From Lathyrus oleraceus (Eukaryota > Streptophyta > Magnoliopsida > Fabales > Fabaceae): a DNA stretch of 64,000 nucleotides. Positions 33,592 through 45,187 of the stretch are shown here, piece after piece (positions within the stretch are counted from its first letter, which is position 1; each line of letters begins with the position of its first letter). The notes beneath the pieces were generated by a model. The model was not told where the DNA came from. It did not search any database and saw only the letters and a list, made by a program, of their open reading frames with translations. The DNA lies in the NCBI RefSeq assembly GCF_024323335.1, contig NC_066580.1:137152648-137216647 (forward strand), written 5' to 3'. A program made the position numbers and the translations under genes.

Positions 33592-36552
33592 TCAAGCGAA
33601 CAACTCAGGATAAGACTCCTTCATCTGACTCTCAAGTTCCCAAGTCACATTGCCACCTGCTGGTCCTCCCCAAGCTACCTTTACCAAAGCAATCTCTTTA
33701 CCCCGCAACTGCTTCAACTCTCGATCCTCGATCCTCATAGGTGATGTTTCAACAGTCAGGTTATCTCTCACCTGTACATCATCTATTTGGACTACATGCG
33801 ACGGATCATGAATGTACCTCCTCAACTGAGACACATGAAAAACCTCATGCAAATTCACAAGTGACGGCGGTAAAGCGATACGATAGGCTACCTCCCCTAT
33901 CCTCTCCAAAATCTGATAAGGACCAATAAATCGAGGTGTCAACTTCTTCGACTTCAAAGCTCGACCAACCCCAGTTATCGGAGTAACACGAAGAAACACA
34001 TGATCTCCCTCTTGAAACTCAAGTGACTTCCTCCTCTTGTCGTGATAACTCTTCTGACGACTTTGAGCAATCCTCATCTTCTCCTGAATCATCTTAATCT
34101 TTTCCGTAGTTTGTTGAACAATCTCCGGTCCAACCACAGCACTCTCACCGGACTCATACCAACATAAAGGCGTCCGACATCTCCTACCATACAAAGCTTC
34201 AAACGGTGCCATACCAATGCTCGAATGAAAACTATTGTTGTAGGTAAACTCAATCAAAGGTAAATAACAATCCCAAGCACCTCCCTTTTCCAAAACACAA
34301 GCTCTCAAAAGATCCTCTAGTGACTGAATCGTCCTCTCAGTCTGACCATCAGTCTGCGGATGATATGCAGAACTCAATCTCAGCTTAGTTCCCAAAGCCC
34401 TCTGCAAACCTTCCCAGAACTTCGATGTAAATCTAGGATCTCTGTCCGAAACAATACTCGACGGAATACCATGCAAACTTACAATCTTCTCAATATACAA
34501 CTCAGCTAATCTCTCTAACGGATAATCCATTCTGATCGGAATGAAATGAGCCGATTTCGTCAATCTGTCAACAATCACCCAAATAGCTTCAAAATTCTTA
34601 CTTGTCCTCGGTAAACCAGAAACAAAATCCATACTGATACTATCCCACTTCCACTCTGGAATAGCCAACGGTTGCATTAGCCCAGACGGCTTCTGATGCT
34701 CAATCTTTGACTTCTGACAAGTCAAACAAGAATAAACAAAACTCGCAATTTCTCTTTTCATTCCCGGCCACCAAAATAACTTTTTCAAATCCTGATACAT
34801 CTTCGTAGCTCCAGGATGAATACTCAAGCCACTACGATGTCCTTCCTCCAGGATACTCTTCTTAAGTTCGGTAACATCCGGAATGCACACCCGATTACCA
34901 AATTTCAAAACACCATTCTCATCAACTCTGAATTCACCACCTAGACCTTGATTCACTAGAGTCAACTTATCAACCAAAAACACATCGGATTTCTGACCCT
35001 CTCTAATCTCATCCAGAATACTACTTGTTAACTTCAACATTCCCAATTTAACACTATTGTGAGTACTCTCACACACCAAACTCAAGTCTCTAAACTGCTC
35101 AATTAAATCCAATTCCTTAACCATTAACATAGACATATGCAATGATTTCCGACTCAATGCATCAGCCACTACGTTTGCTTTACCCGGATGGTAATTCAAA
35201 CCAAAGTCATAATCCTTCAGAAACTCTAACCATCTCCTCTGTCTCATATTCAGCTCTTTCTGATCAAACAAATACTTTAAACTTTTATGGTCACTGAAAA
35301 CCTCAAATCTTGACCCGTACAAGTAATGTCTCCATAACTTCAGAACAAATACCACGGCTGCCAACTCTAAATCGTGTGTCGGATAGTTCCTCTCATGAAC
35401 CCTCAGTTGTCTCGAAGCATAAGCTATAACCTGCTTATTCTGCATCAACACACCACCCAAACCCAACAATGAAGCATCACAGAAAACCTCAAATAGTTCT
35501 GACGGACTCGGTAATATCAAAATAGGAGCAGTAGTTAACCTTCTCTTTAACTCTTGGAAACCTTCTTCACATTTTGAGTCCCAAACAAACGCTTGCCCCT
35601 TTCTAGTCAACATCGTCAATGGTAACGCCAACTTAGAAAATCCCTCAATGAACTTCCTATAATAACCTGCAAGTCCAAGAAAACTTCTTATCTCAGAAAC
35701 TGACTTCGGAGCTTCCCACTTAGACACCGCTTCTATCTTAGAAGGATCAACAGCAACACCACCTCTTGAAATCACATGACCAAGAAAACTAACCTCTTCT
35801 AACCAAAATTCACACTTGGACAATTTAGCAAATAACTTCTTTTCCCGTAGAACTCCTAACACCACTCTCAAATGCTCAGCATGCTCTTCTTCAGATTTCG
35901 AATACACCAAAATGTCATCAATAAACACCACAACAAACTGATCTAGGTACGGATGGAAAATCCTATTCATATACTCCATAAACACTCCAGGCGCATTAGT
36001 CACACCAAAAGGCATTACAGAATACTCATAATGTCCATACCTCGTTCTGAAAGCAGTCTTCTGAATATCCTCAATCTTCACACGTATCTGATGATATCCC
36101 GACCTCAAATCTATCTTGCTGAACACACTCGCACCAACCAACTGATCCATCAAATCATCAATCCTCGGCAAAGGATACCGATTCTTGATCGTCACTTTAT
36201 TCAGTTGCCTGTAGTCCACACACAACCTCATAGTACCTTCTTTCTTCTTAACCAATAACACTGGTGCACCCCACGGTGACACACTCGGACGAATAAATTT
36301 CTTATCCAACAGATCTTCCAACTGGCTCTTCAATTCAGTTAACTCAACAGCAGACATACGGTACGGAGCCATCGATATCGGCCTAGTACCAGGTACCAAA
36401 TCAATCGAGAACTCAACTTCACGCTCTGGCGGTAATTCATTCACTTCTTCCGGAAACACATCAGGAAAATCACACACCACAGCTAAATCGCAAATCACCA
36501 GTTTATCTTTAGCCTCCAAAGTCGCTAACAGCATAAACAACTCTGCCCCCAT
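33592..36552 (-). CDS. pol: Tekay pol: RT, RNase H, integrase, chromodomain
   Basis: This open frame of 986 codons encodes the replication enzymes. RT starts near residue 45 ([16 protein letters not shown]) and has the active-site FIDD at 210-213. RNase H follows ([18 protein letters not shown]). Integrase shows its zinc-binding region with CLTCQKSK and core residues in [23 protein letters not shown] and [15 protein letters not shown]-type module ([20 protein letters not shown]) leads to a C-terminal chromodomain ([19 protein letters not shown]), which in chromoviruses guides insertion toward chromatin. The first ATG is not the true start; the frame is the continuation of gag-protease after a one-base shift near 36546-36550. 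No stop interrupts the enzymes. Confidence 0.94.
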   Translation of the reverse strand: MGAELFMLLATLEAKDKLVICDLAVVCDFPDVFPEEVNELPPEREVEFSIDLVPGTRPISMAPYRMSAVELTELKSQLEDLLDKKFIRPSVSPWGAPVLLVKKKEGTMRLCVDYRQLNKVTIKNRYPLPRIDDLMDQLVGASVFSKIDLRSGYHQIRVKIEDIQKTAFRTRYGHYEYSVMPFGVTNAPGVFMEYMNRIFHPYLDQFVVVFIDDILVYSKSEEEHAEHLRVVLGVLREKKLFAKLSKCEFWLEEVSFLGHVISRGGVAVDPSKIEAVSKWEAPKSVSEIRSFLGLAGYYRKFIEGFSKLALPLTMLTRKGQAFVWDSKCEEGFQELKRRLTTAPILILPSPSELFEVFCDASLLGLGGVLMQNKQVIAYASRQLRVHERNYPTHDLELAAVVFVLKLWRHYLYGSRFEVFSDHKSLKYLFDQKELNMRQRRWLEFLKDYDFGLNYHPGKANVVADALSRKSLHMSMLMVKELDLIEQFRDLSLVCESTHNSVKLGMLKLTSSILDEIREGQKSDVFLVDKLTLVNQGLGGEFRVDENGVLKFGNRVCIPDVTELKKSILEEGHRSGLSIHPGATKMYQDLKKLFWWPGMKREIASFVYSCLTCQKSKIEHQKPSGLMQPLAIPEWKWDSISMDFVSGLPRTSKNFEAIWVIVDRLTKSAHFIPIRMDYPLERLAELYIEKIVSLHGIPSSIVSDRDPRFTSKFWEGLQRALGTKLRLSSAYHPQTDGQTERTIQSLEDLLRACVLEKGGAWDCYLPLIEFTYNNSFHSSIGMAPFEALYGRRCRTPLCWYESGESAVVGPEIVQQTTEKIKMIQEKMRIAQSRQKSYHDKRRKSLEFQEGDHVFLRVTPITGVGRALKSKKLTPRFIGPYQILERIGEVAYRIALPPSLVNLHEVFHVSQLRRYIHDPSHVVQIDDVQVRDNLTVETSPMRIEDRELKQLRGKEIALVKVAWGGPAGGNVTWELESQMKESYPELFA

Positions 36553-37963
36553 CTGCTACTGCCTCATTCACCTGCCTTGCAGATAGAAACAAACTCTTCC
36601 CTTCCTCAATCTCAGGAAAGATCACAGTCTTATCAAAACAATTGATATAGACTCGGTTACACACCAACCAGTTCATACCCAGAATAACATCAATCTGCAC
36701 TAGTGGAAGACACACTAAGTCCATTCCAAAGTCTCTACCAAAAATACTCAAAGGACAATTTAAACAAACTGAAGTAGTAGTCACTGAACCCTTCGCAGGA
36801 GTATCAATCACCATACTTCCATGCATCTCAGATATCTCTAACTTAAGTTTCACAGCACAATCCAAAGATATAAAGGAATGAGTTGCACCTGTGTCAATAA
36901 TAGCTACAAGAGGAAAGCCATTAATATAACACGTACCTCGGATCAAACGATCATCTGCAGCAGTCTCAGAACCCGATAAAGCAAAAACCTTGCCTCCCGA
37001 CTGGTTCTCTTTCTTCGGCTTAGGACACTGTGGGCTGATATGACCCACCTCTCTGCAGTTGAAACAAGTCATAGTCTTCAACCGGCACTCTGCAGCCAAG
37101 TGACCACCCTTGCCACACTTGAAACACTTCTTCTCAGCACTGGTACACTCATGGAAACGATGTCCAGCCTGACCACATCTGTAACACTTAGCAGGGGCAC
37201 TGGAGTCTCCCCCACTAGGCCTCTTCATCCCACTCTGTCTCTGGAAACCTTTGCCAGCTGCATACGGTTTCCCACGATCATTCTGATTCTTGCCTTTCCT
37301 ATCAACCCTTTGCTGATAGCTCTCTGCTCTAGCCTTGGAATCCTGTTCAAAAATCCTGCAACAGTCCACCAAATCAGAAAACACTCTGATCCGCTGATAC
37401 CCAATAGCCTGCTTGATCTCGGGACGCAACCCGTTCTCAAACTTCACACACTTTGAAAATTCCCCAGTAGCCTCGTTATATGGAGTGTAATACTTCGACA
37501 GCTCTGTGAACTTAGCAGCATACTCAGTAACAGACCGATTGCCCTGCTTCAATTCCAAGAACTCTATCTCTTTCTTTCCCCTAACATCCTCTGGAAAGTA
37601 CTTCCTCAGGAATCTCTCTCTGAACACAGCCCAAGTGATCTCAGCATTCCCAGCAGATTCCAACTCAGTGCGGGTAGCAACCCACCAATCATCTGCTTCT
37701 TCTGACAGCATATGCGTACCGAACCTGACCTTCTGGTTATCGGCACACTCAGTCACTTGGAAGATCCTCTCGATCTCCTTCAACCACTTCTGAGCACCAT
37801 CTGGATCGTATGCTCCCTTGAACATTGGAGGATTGTTCTTCTGGAACTCACTCAGTTGACGAGCAGCTCCCATTCCCACAACATTTGGATTCCCTCCAAG
37901 TACTCCAGCTAGCATACCCAGAGCCTCAGCAATTGCAGCATCGTCTCTACCTCTTCCAGCCAT
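36509..37963 (-). CDS. gag: Tekay gag-protease
   Basis: The start was set at [18 protein letters not shown], because the 35 codons upstream in the same frame run through the untranslated leader and primer site. The gag domain includes [20 protein letters not shown] and [14 protein letters not shown]. Three zinc knuckles follow: [28 protein letters not shown] and [14 protein letters not shown]. Three knuckles is the Tekay pattern. The retropepsin site reads [11 protein letters not shown]. After the run of five Gs on the coding strand (36546-36550) the frame departs from the expected protein and ends at 36509, overlapping pol by 44 bp in another frame. Confidence 0.93.
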   Translation of the reverse strand: MAGRGRDDAAIAEALGMLAGVLGGNPNVVGMGAARQLSEFQKNNPPMFKGAYDPDGAQKWLKEIERIFQVTECADNQKVRFGTHMLSEEADDWWVATRTELESAGNAEITWAVFRERFLRKYFPEDVRGKKEIEFLELKQGNRSVTEYAAKFTELSKYYTPYNEATGEFSKCVKFENGLRPEIKQAIGYQRIRVFSDLVDCCRIFEQDSKARAESYQQRVDRKGKNQNDRGKPYAAGKGFQRQSGMKRPSGGDSSAPAKCYRCGQAGHRFHECTSAEKKCFKCGKGGHLAAECRLKTMTCFNCREVGHISPQCPKPKKENQSGGKVFALSGSETAADDRLIRGTCYINGFPLVAIIDTGATHSFISLDCAVKLKLEISEMHGSMVIDTPAKGSVTTTSVCLNCPLSIFGRDFGMDLVCLPLVQIDVILGMNWLVCNRVYINCFDKTVIFPEIEEGKSLFLSARQVNEAVADGGRVVYAVSDFGG

Positions 37964-38066
37964 CTCTATTCTGAAAACCCAACAAGCTAAAACAATAAGT
38001 ACTGATAGGGTTACACAACACCTATCCCGTACAGGGGAAATAGAATAATTACGACTCGACTCGACC

Positions 38067-38084
38067 AACCAGGCTCTGATACCA
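38067..38084 (-). other. Primer binding site of Tekay (initiator tRNA-Met)
   Basis: The minus strand reads TGGTATCAGAGCCTGGTT four bases after the LTR end, the standard complement to the 3' end of initiator tRNA-Met. Confidence 0.93.
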
Positions 38085-38088
38085 CTAA

Positions 38089-40108
38089 TGTAACACCCTT
38101 CTAAAATACCCCAAATATTTAATTAAAATAATAAAATATCAATCAGAGTAATTATGCCCTGAATGGTGTCACACAATCATATCACACCAACCATCAAAAT
38201 ATCCTGTCATGCTCATTTATTTAATCAAAATAAGACATTTTTGCATAATTCGCAACGGATACAAAATAACAACATTCAAATCATGTACTACATTACATGT
38301 AAAGTTGTTCAACAACCAAAAGAAAACATAGTAAACCATCCCATCCCGATGTTACATCTACCAGAGCATGACCCACTATGGACTACACTAGACTCCAAGG
38401 ACTAGCTTCTATTCAATCACTGCTCGTTACCTGAAAACATAGTTGTAAGGGTGAGTTCCTCAATCGATATAATAAGCATTATAAAATATCATGTAATGCT
38501 AAGTAATATAACACATATCATCACCCTAATCAGATTACACATACTCAGCAACGGCAATATCAACTCATAATCATCACCATCATCATACTCAAACTCACAA
38601 CAACCATGAAACACACGTATAATATTGGAATACATCCATTCATATTATACGCCATACATACATATATTATGCAATGAGACTCCATGCATGCGGTACCGAC
38701 TACTCGTGAACATATAGTTCAACCTCACCGACCAAATCCAGGTACGGCTACCAAGCTCACTAGTCCCACTCATTTGAGACCTAGTGACTCACATCACTAA
38801 TTCCTCACCATGGGAATTAGCTACCACCCCAAGGGCTATGCTATGCACGCTAAATCACCTAGCATGCAAACATCAACAACAATCCACAATAACTCATCAC
38901 TAATTCCTCACCATGGGAATTAGCTACCACCATAAAGGCCACAACATGCATGCTAATCACCTAGCAATGCTACATCATCAACAACAATTCAAGAATAGAT
39001 ATATGCTCACACTCTAAGCCATAAAACAGTCTATTCACAGATTCACACATAACTGATACATTCACAGCATCATGCATACCATCACACATCATCAGTATTT
39101 TATCACCTAAGCATATCATATCATGCCAAATAACAACCACAGTATTAGCACACTCTACTAATACCTATACTACTCAAAACAACGGGAAATGATCCCTAAT
39201 ATATCATACATCATCTGAATTACGTTACTCAGCTGAACAGTTAAAAACTGCACAACAACAGCTCAGGAAAATCACCATCCTGCCCATATGCGTATTGCCT
39301 AACCCCATACGCGTATGGCCCATATCCTGACCAAATCCCATACGCGTAACACCATCTCATACGCGTATGCTACGCGTACCACTTCCCCATACGCGTACCA
39401 ACAGAGACCAATCTACGTTCAAAACATCATCTTCCTCATCCATACGCGTATTGCCTAGTGCCATACGCGTACCATGCCATCTCATACGCGTATTGCCTAG
39501 TGCCATACGCGTATGACCAGAAACCAGAATTCCAGATCTGCTATGGCTTTCTCTGCTACGAGATCTATCCAATTCAACCTTCTACAGTCCAATTTTACAC
39601 ATTATTCGTTCATATCATCTAACACAAACCATACCCTATTCGATTTCACAAATCCTAACACTATTGCATCTAATTCCTACGAATTTCCTTCAATTATAAT
39701 CCAAATTCGTTCATCCAATATTTCACACTTTTCAGCATACATCATTCAATTCAGAGGTAAATCAACGGTTTATCACTACCCAGTACATATTATCCCATAA
39801 TACCCATTAAACGATGATAAACCCCCCTTACCTGAGTTAATCCGGCGAATCTTTAAGCTTCAAGCTCTTCCTCCCTTCAACCCTTGTTCTCTGGCTCTCT
39901 TTGCCCTTTTCCACTTTCTGTCTCTTTTCCCTTTTCACGTGAAAATGAACCTTTTTACTAAATGGGACCTTTTCTAAATTCTAACTTTTATTCCAATAAT
40001 AATAGTAAAATAATCCAATAATAATAATAATTCCAATTATTTAATTAAATTAATAAATATATTATTAACTCAATTTAAATAATTATCTTATTTTATCGGG
40101 GTGTTACA
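38089..40108 (-). repeat. 5' LTR of Tekay
   Basis: The LTR is complete, with TGTAACACCC at 38089 and GGTGTTACA ending at 40108. It is immediately followed by the second ATCCG target copy. It repeats the CGCG-box array at 39286-39514. Confidence 0.96.
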
Positions 40109-40113
40109 ATCCG

Positions 40114-41070
40114 CAGGTGCATATAATATCAATTAATAATCAAATGGAAATAGTCGGGGCTTCCGACTCCTTGAAATGCAAGCTTATGATGAGGATGTTC
40201 AAAGATATGGCATTATGCTGGTATATGAGTCTGCCTAGATTATCAATCACCGGTCACCAGGATCTAACTAGGAAGATGGTGCAACATTTCTCTGCTAACA
40301 AACATAGAAAAGTGACTTACCACCAGCTTGTTCAACATCCACCAAGGATCCTCTGAATCCCTATGAGAATATATGGTGCGGTTCAATGAAGAGACTATAA
40401 AAGTCTCCCATCCAAATCAATAAATGTTCGTGGGAACCTTCCAAAACAACTTAAAGGCCGACCATTTCAACGAATCGTTGGCATAGAAGCCAACCACAAG
40501 CATGGTGGAAGTAATGAATAAAGCAGAATGTTATATCAAGGAGGAGGAAAGAAGTATGGATGAAAGATTCTGAGATGCTAAAGAAAAGACACAATCTAGG
40601 CATGACGGATCCGAGCCCAGAAAGTAACATCACAAGCAGGGGTTGAGGGAAAGGTTAGTGAAAAAACCTTCCCGGAGGCCATATGACAACTTCAATAAGA
40701 ACTTTACCCCACTCAATGAAAATCGTGCTGATATTCTGCGAGAAGTATATCATCTCAAGATAATATCGGAACCAACTTGTCCCAAGAGGGTCAATGTTGT
40801 GCTAGGAAAATATGAGGAAGCATTGTGCTCATATCATCGCTTGAGAGGCCATCATACTGAAGATTGTCATCAGTTAAAAAGAGAGATAGAGATCCTAATC
40901 CAAAGAGGTCAGTTAATGTTGTATGTGAAGGAGGTAGAAGGAGTAGCAGGAAAGATAACTCATTCTCAGAGAGAATCAAATTCGGAGAACCTCTCTGCCA
41001 AGAAGGGAAAAAACATCGAAGAAGTGCATGAGACCGGGATGGCCCATCACACACTCAACACCATCACATA
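40114..41070 (+). pseudogene. gag: Tat gag, C-terminal part after the Tekay insertion
   Basis: The gag frame resumes directly after the target duplication: MEIVGASDSLKCKLMMRM, ALCWYMSLPRLSI and QHFSANKHRKV. Several frameshifts and stops follow (40330-40640), with fragments such as KAECYIKEEERS. The last part is open again: KKPSRRPYDNFNKNFTPL and the zinc-knuckle-like block CSYHRLRGHHTEDCHQLK. It ends at 41070 before the protease. Confidence 0.82.
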
Positions 41071-41620
41071 AGGTTTTGCTGGTGGAGGAGAAACAAGCTC
41101 GGCCAGAAAAAGATACTCCAGATTGGTAATGCACATGTTACGAAATCCGTTTTCAGAAAAGGAAGAAAAACCTGTCGTTGTCAAATTTTCAAGATAGGAT
41201 TCAGAAGGGGTATTTGCGCATGAGAATGACCCAATGGTCGTAAAAGTTAAGGTTAATGATTGAAGTGCCAATGGGGTGTTAATCGATCTGGGCAATTCAA
41301 TTGACGTACTGTACTGGGACGTTTCAAAGGTATGAACACAAATACATCAGAGATGCTACCCTTCAAAGCTACCCTAGTTGGTTTTTCTGGGGAACAAGTC
41401 CAGGTTTTAGGGCACCTGCCTATCCCGATCACTTTTGGAAGCGGAAGCAACGCCAAAGACATCAAAGTGAGGTACCTGATAGTGAATGCATCGTCACCCT
41501 ACAATATCATCATCGGAAGGCCGACGTTCAACACTCTAGAGGCTGATATATGTACTTTTTATCTAACCACGAAGTATCCTCTAGAAGGTGGACAAATCGG
41601 AATAATTAAAGGTAATTAGG
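41071..41620 (+). pseudogene. pro: Tat protease relic
   Basis: The active-site region reads VLIDLGNSIDVLYWD, with DLG in place of DTG or DSG. It is followed, after a frame change, by TLVGFSGEQVQVLGHLPI and the conserved second half YNIIIGRPTFNTLEADIC. A stop at 41248-41250 and frameshifts disable it. Confidence 0.78.
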
Positions 41621-41799
41621 GACTAGCTAGGAAATGCTACAAGGATAGTCTGAAATTAAAAAAGTAGGCCCAACAAGATCGTCCTACGACATAAAACACT
41701 TTGAAGAAAATCTTGGCCGACCTTGATCCTTAGGGGAATCCAACAGATGATAGCTTGAGCCTTATTGGAGAATTAAAAAGGTGTAAATCGGTGTTGAAG

Positions 41800-42060
41800 A
41801 CTTTCGAGTCACACATATAGGTTCATGGATATCTCAGGAAGATGAAGAAGACATCATCAAGGTACTAAGAGATAACATCGACCTCTTCGCATGGAAGCCA
41901 TCAGATATGCCTGGTATCGACCAAATATTGCGTGCCATCAACTTTCACTTGATCCATATTTGAAGGCGATAATGTAGAGGAAACGAAAAAATGGAGAAGA
42001 AAAAATAAAGGCTATCCCAGAAATTATCTCTTTACTCGAAGGAATTATCATTGAAACGTT
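41800..42060 (+). pseudogene. pol: Tat reverse transcriptase, N-terminal stub
   Basis: Recognisable blocks are DNIDLFAWKPSDMPGID and a degenerate KRKNGEEKIKAIPEI region ahead of where the RT fingers should begin. The sequence then passes directly into the antisense ORF, so the RT core, RNase H and integrase were deleted, with the junction near 42055-42065. Confidence 0.72.
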
Positions 42061-42735
42061 TATAATTGGTAGTATAAGTTTGAAGGAAACTTTTCCCCGG
42101 GATTCCACTAAGGGAAACCAAGCCTCCTTTATCTGCCTCTTTTAGCTCAAAGTAATAAAAGAACAAACCTAAAGTAGGGGTTATACTCACTTCCTCGCAA
42201 ACAAGTTCAAAAGATTTAATAAAATCCCAATCATTTGGGCGTAATTGAAAAAGGGTGATATTTAGGGTTTTGAGGAGATCAGATTCAAAGTCAGTAAAGG
42301 GGATATAAATCTTCAAATCCTCGATTACCCCTGATTAAAAGTAAAAATACTCATTTGATACTCCCTTTGGTTAAGTAATATAGACTCTCCCATCAGACAC
42401 ACAAGGTTCCAGCACGACGTCCTCCTCATTCCCAATCGAGGAAATATGCTTGTTACAGTGGAGTTTTAAGATGTTGTTGTCATTGATGACACTGAGCTCA
42501 TAACTTAGAACTTCTTTGTCACCATAAAAATTTCCACGAAACCTTATTACAAAGACTCCAAGTAAGTTTTACTATAAGGTGAAAAAATGTCACCATAAAC
42601 TTCCCTAATAATCTGATCAAACTTCGCTTGCTTAAGATGGCCCTCACACTCTTTCATGCATTCATCCCAGAGTTTTCTCCTCTCATGAATAGTGAGGGAA
42701 ATTGGTACTTTCCCTGAATCCCCACACTCATGCAT
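42060..42735 (-). pseudogene. Antisense extra ORF of Tat element (gypsy-type transposon domain)
   Basis: On the strand opposite to gag, a protein-like reading starts MHECGDSGKVPISLTIHE, runs into a stop at 42547-42549, and resumes with LKIYIPFTDFESDLLKTLNI, LRPNDWDFIKSFE, ITPTLGLFFYYFELKEADKG and YTTNYKRF. The latter part resembles the family usually named putative gypsy-type transposon (PF04195, recalled from its motif style). Antisense extra ORFs between pol and the 3' LTR are known in Tat elements. Function is unknown. At least one stop and one frame change make this copy inactive, and its end is cut by the pol deletion. Confidence 0.6.
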
Positions 42736-43150
42736 TATAATAATAATGAAATAATAAAAGAGAGAGAAAGAGTAAGTGAGATAAAGAAACAAAACCTGAT
42801 GTTTGTGCTTGCAAAAAACAATTAACAAAAGGCGCAAAGAAAATATGGTCAGCAAGTCTTGAAAGAAAAGGGAAGTCACAGATAGTAAAGGAACAAAGAA
42901 GGAAAAAGTATTTTTATGGAAGTGAGTTTTACAAGGTCAAGAATATCTATCGAGCTAGAGTCATGATGACAAGTTGGTTACCCATAAAAATTAAGATGAC
43001 AAGGAGAGAGAAAACAATTGTCATTACTTCTTTTTTAAACCATTATCAAACGGTAACATACCTAATATGTGACCGACTCAAGGAAGAAGGAATTCCAGGA
43101 CTTTCTGTTTGAATACTTCGTTCCGTTGAACCTCGTGATATGAGGGATTA
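42736..43150 (+). other. Tat 3' region before LTR
   Basis: No gene was recognised. In the antisense sense this is upstream of the extra ORF and could have held its promoter; it contains GA-rich simple sequence at 42740-42790. Confidence 0.4.
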
Positions 43151-43657
43151 TGTACATCCCAGAACTCCCGAGGTCGAGTTATTGAGGCCGAGCATGAAGA
43201 GATACTGTGTTGAGTATGACGAAGGCAACAAGATGAACAAGTTGGACCTCGGTCATGAGAATGATGGCATGCGATATGAACAAGTCGGACCCCGGTCATG
43301 TGAGTGCTGGTAGTCGAGATGAACAGGTTAGACTCAGTCTCCTAAGAATGTTGATAGACGACATGAACGGCCACGCGTAACGGTCTCGGTGTAGCTCCAT
43401 GATTGCATGAGAGTTACTAAAGCTAACAGGGAATATGTTATGTGATATTAAAATAGTGAGGAGGATATTATTGACACCATTTAAACATGGAACTCGAAGG
43501 GACACTTCTTAAAGGGGCCATTAGAAGAACGGTAGATATAAAAAGGCTTCCCATCGAGGAAGAAAAGACAAACAACAAATACCCCTACACACAAGGCAAT
43601 TTTGATCTCACCTGACTCGTCTCAGGGAGATTAACCAAATAGTGTTTATCTAGAATA
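43151..43657 (+). repeat. 3' LTR of Tat element
   Basis: It matches 30681-31187 over the same 507 bp at about 85% identity by eye, from TGTACATCCC to TAGAATA, and includes the TATA-like GATATAAAAAGGC. Confidence 0.85.
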
Positions 43658-44227
43658 GTACCATCAATAAAAAGGCATATTTTTTATTATTTGAAAAATA
43701 TACTAAACCCACAACCAAATTCAAAAGCTTTTACTATCACTTGGATTCTTGTAATTGTGAAAAGTAGAATATTCATGACCTTACTTGCAGTGGAAAAGTA
43801 AAACCTAAATATGACTTATATGTGAATTAGTAATGCCATTCTTTGTTCTATTCTGTTATATTCATAACTATGGTATTTAATCTAGCTTTTATGGCTTTTA
43901 TCAATATGTTGGTTACATCATCAAAGCCATTCACTGTCATGTTCTTTTTTTTTTGTCTCAACAATATAACTCATATCCTAAATATTTTACATGACTCAAA
44001 ACTAAGTCAACTTCCTGCTTCAAAGTTGAGCCAGCCTCCTAGATAGATGATCTCACCCACACTTCATATTGTGGTGAAGCTATACGGTATGATCCAGGGT
44101 TAGCTTCACCTCACCTATGCCAGTTTAGGTACACTCTGAGCGTTCAACATGCTCTAGAAAATATGGGTTATGATCTGTTGATCCTAATTGGCCTTGAGCC
44201 ATTATCGAGATATCAGTCCACATTTCC

Positions 44228-44560
44228 ACAAGCATGATACCTGTAAGGGAGAAATGATTAAGTAAGATATATGACAATTCACAGTCTTTCAAGCATGAGG
44301 TATTTAGGGCGAAGTGATTAAGCAAGATATATGATGGTTCACAATCCCTCAAGCATGAATCCTATAGAGGAGAAGTAATTAAGTTAGATATATGAAGATT
44401 CCAAACCCCTCAAGCACAAGGCTTGTAAAGACAGAGTGATTATGCAAGATATATGACACTCATAGTCTCTCAAACATGAAGCTTATAAGGGAGGAAGTGA
44501 TTAAGCAAGATATATGACAACTCATAGTCCCTCAAATACGAGGCCTAAGGGAAAAATTAT
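44228..44560. repeat. Five-unit ~60-bp tandem array
   Basis: GTGATTAAGCAAGATATATGAC or variants recur near 44252, 44312, 44370, 44433 and 44494 with linkers like CACAGTCCCTCAAGCATGAGG. The period is about 60 bp. Confidence 0.85.
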
Positions 44561-44761
44561 TGTGGTAGGCGAGTTTACAAGAATATTGGCCTTATAAGAT
44601 CAAGGATATGCTTGTTCTAAACTGTCTGATTCGGGAGAGGTTATTTGATTTACTGAGTGAAAAGATTTGGGAAACCCATCAAACTTCATTTTTAAAGTTG
44701 TTATGATATAATTTATCTTAGGAATGATAATAGCCTTGTTTTCCGGGGACTTAATGTGAAA

Positions 44762-45120
44762 TCATGATAATGTTTTGTAAATAGGTGGAAAGCATAAACT
44801 CAGTGTATAACAATGATTCCATGGTGAATTCTTTTCACGAGGGCCTATACATATCAAATTATGGAGATAAAGACGATGTCTTGTTGGAGCCTTGCATTGA
44901 AGTCCATTAATCTTGTCTATGTTTGGCAAAGGGTATGGGTCTATAGAACATGTATGGTTGAGATAAGTGAAATCCACACACTTATGCCATTTACTTGAGG
45001 ATTTTTTTATACCATTTCCATGTTTTCCAACCAAGTAGGATCCTTGATTTCGATGTGAACCTGACTTGCCTTAACTTTCTAACTTCCTCATTTACATTGA
45101 TCCTCCTTTTTTCTATCTCA
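44762..45120 (-). pseudogene. pol: RT fragment of Tat relic
   Basis: Fragments KWHKCVDFTYLNH and DPYPLPNIDKINGL correspond to the RT segment with the conserved VDF/LN and DPYPLP motifs. Downstream frames are shifted (GPREKNSPWNHCYTL). No active-site motif remains. Confidence 0.6.
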
Positions 45121-45187
45121 TCTTGGGTTTCCTTTAAATAACACATTAAAAGTTAATAATAAGGGATTATTGATGACAGAAGATGTA

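Larger units (their letters stand above)
31530..40108 (-). mobile_element. Tekay-type chromovirus (Ty3/gypsy), nearly intact
   Basis: Twin LTRs of exactly 2020 bp (31530-33549 and 38089-40108) begin TGTAACACCC and end GGTGTTACA. The target duplication is a perfect ATCCG (31525-31529 and 40109-40113). Internal parts on the minus strand are an initiator-Met primer site, gag-protease and RT/RNase H/integrase/chromodomain. I count about 10 differences between the LTRs. The only defect seen in the coding region is a one-base frameshift between protease and RT. It sits inside the gag of an older Tat element. Confidence 0.96.
30681..43657 (+). mobile_element. Tat-lineage gypsy element, internally deleted and carrying a nested Tekay
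   Basis: Twin 507-bp LTRs (30681-31187 and 43151-43657) in direct orientation bracket a primer site, gag, protease, the front of RT and an antisense ORF. RT proper, RNase H and integrase are missing. LTRs differ at roughly 15% of positions by eye, so this is an old insertion. A Tekay element occupies 31530-40108. Flanks (ATAAA before, GTACC after) do not match, so target duplication is lost or one LTR is rearranged. Confidence 0.85.
43658..45187 (-). mobile_element. Relic of a second Tat element
   Basis: The minus strand at 45120-44762 gives RT fingers-like sequence (SSSKWHKCVDFTYLNH, SIDPYPLPNIDKINGL). A five-unit tandem array lies at 44228-44560. No LTR or gag was found. Bases 43658-44227 hold nothing I recognise. 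Confidence 0.55.

Noticed and set aside
37964..38068. Longer start for Tekay gag
   Set aside because: The extension runs through the primer binding site and untranslated leader; MAGRGRDD at 37963 is the natural start.
42547..42879. Membrane protein suggested by the hydrophobic start of this minus-strand frame
   Set aside because: The hydrophobic part comes from AT-rich leader upstream of the more likely ATG at 42735; the conserved-looking part starts there.
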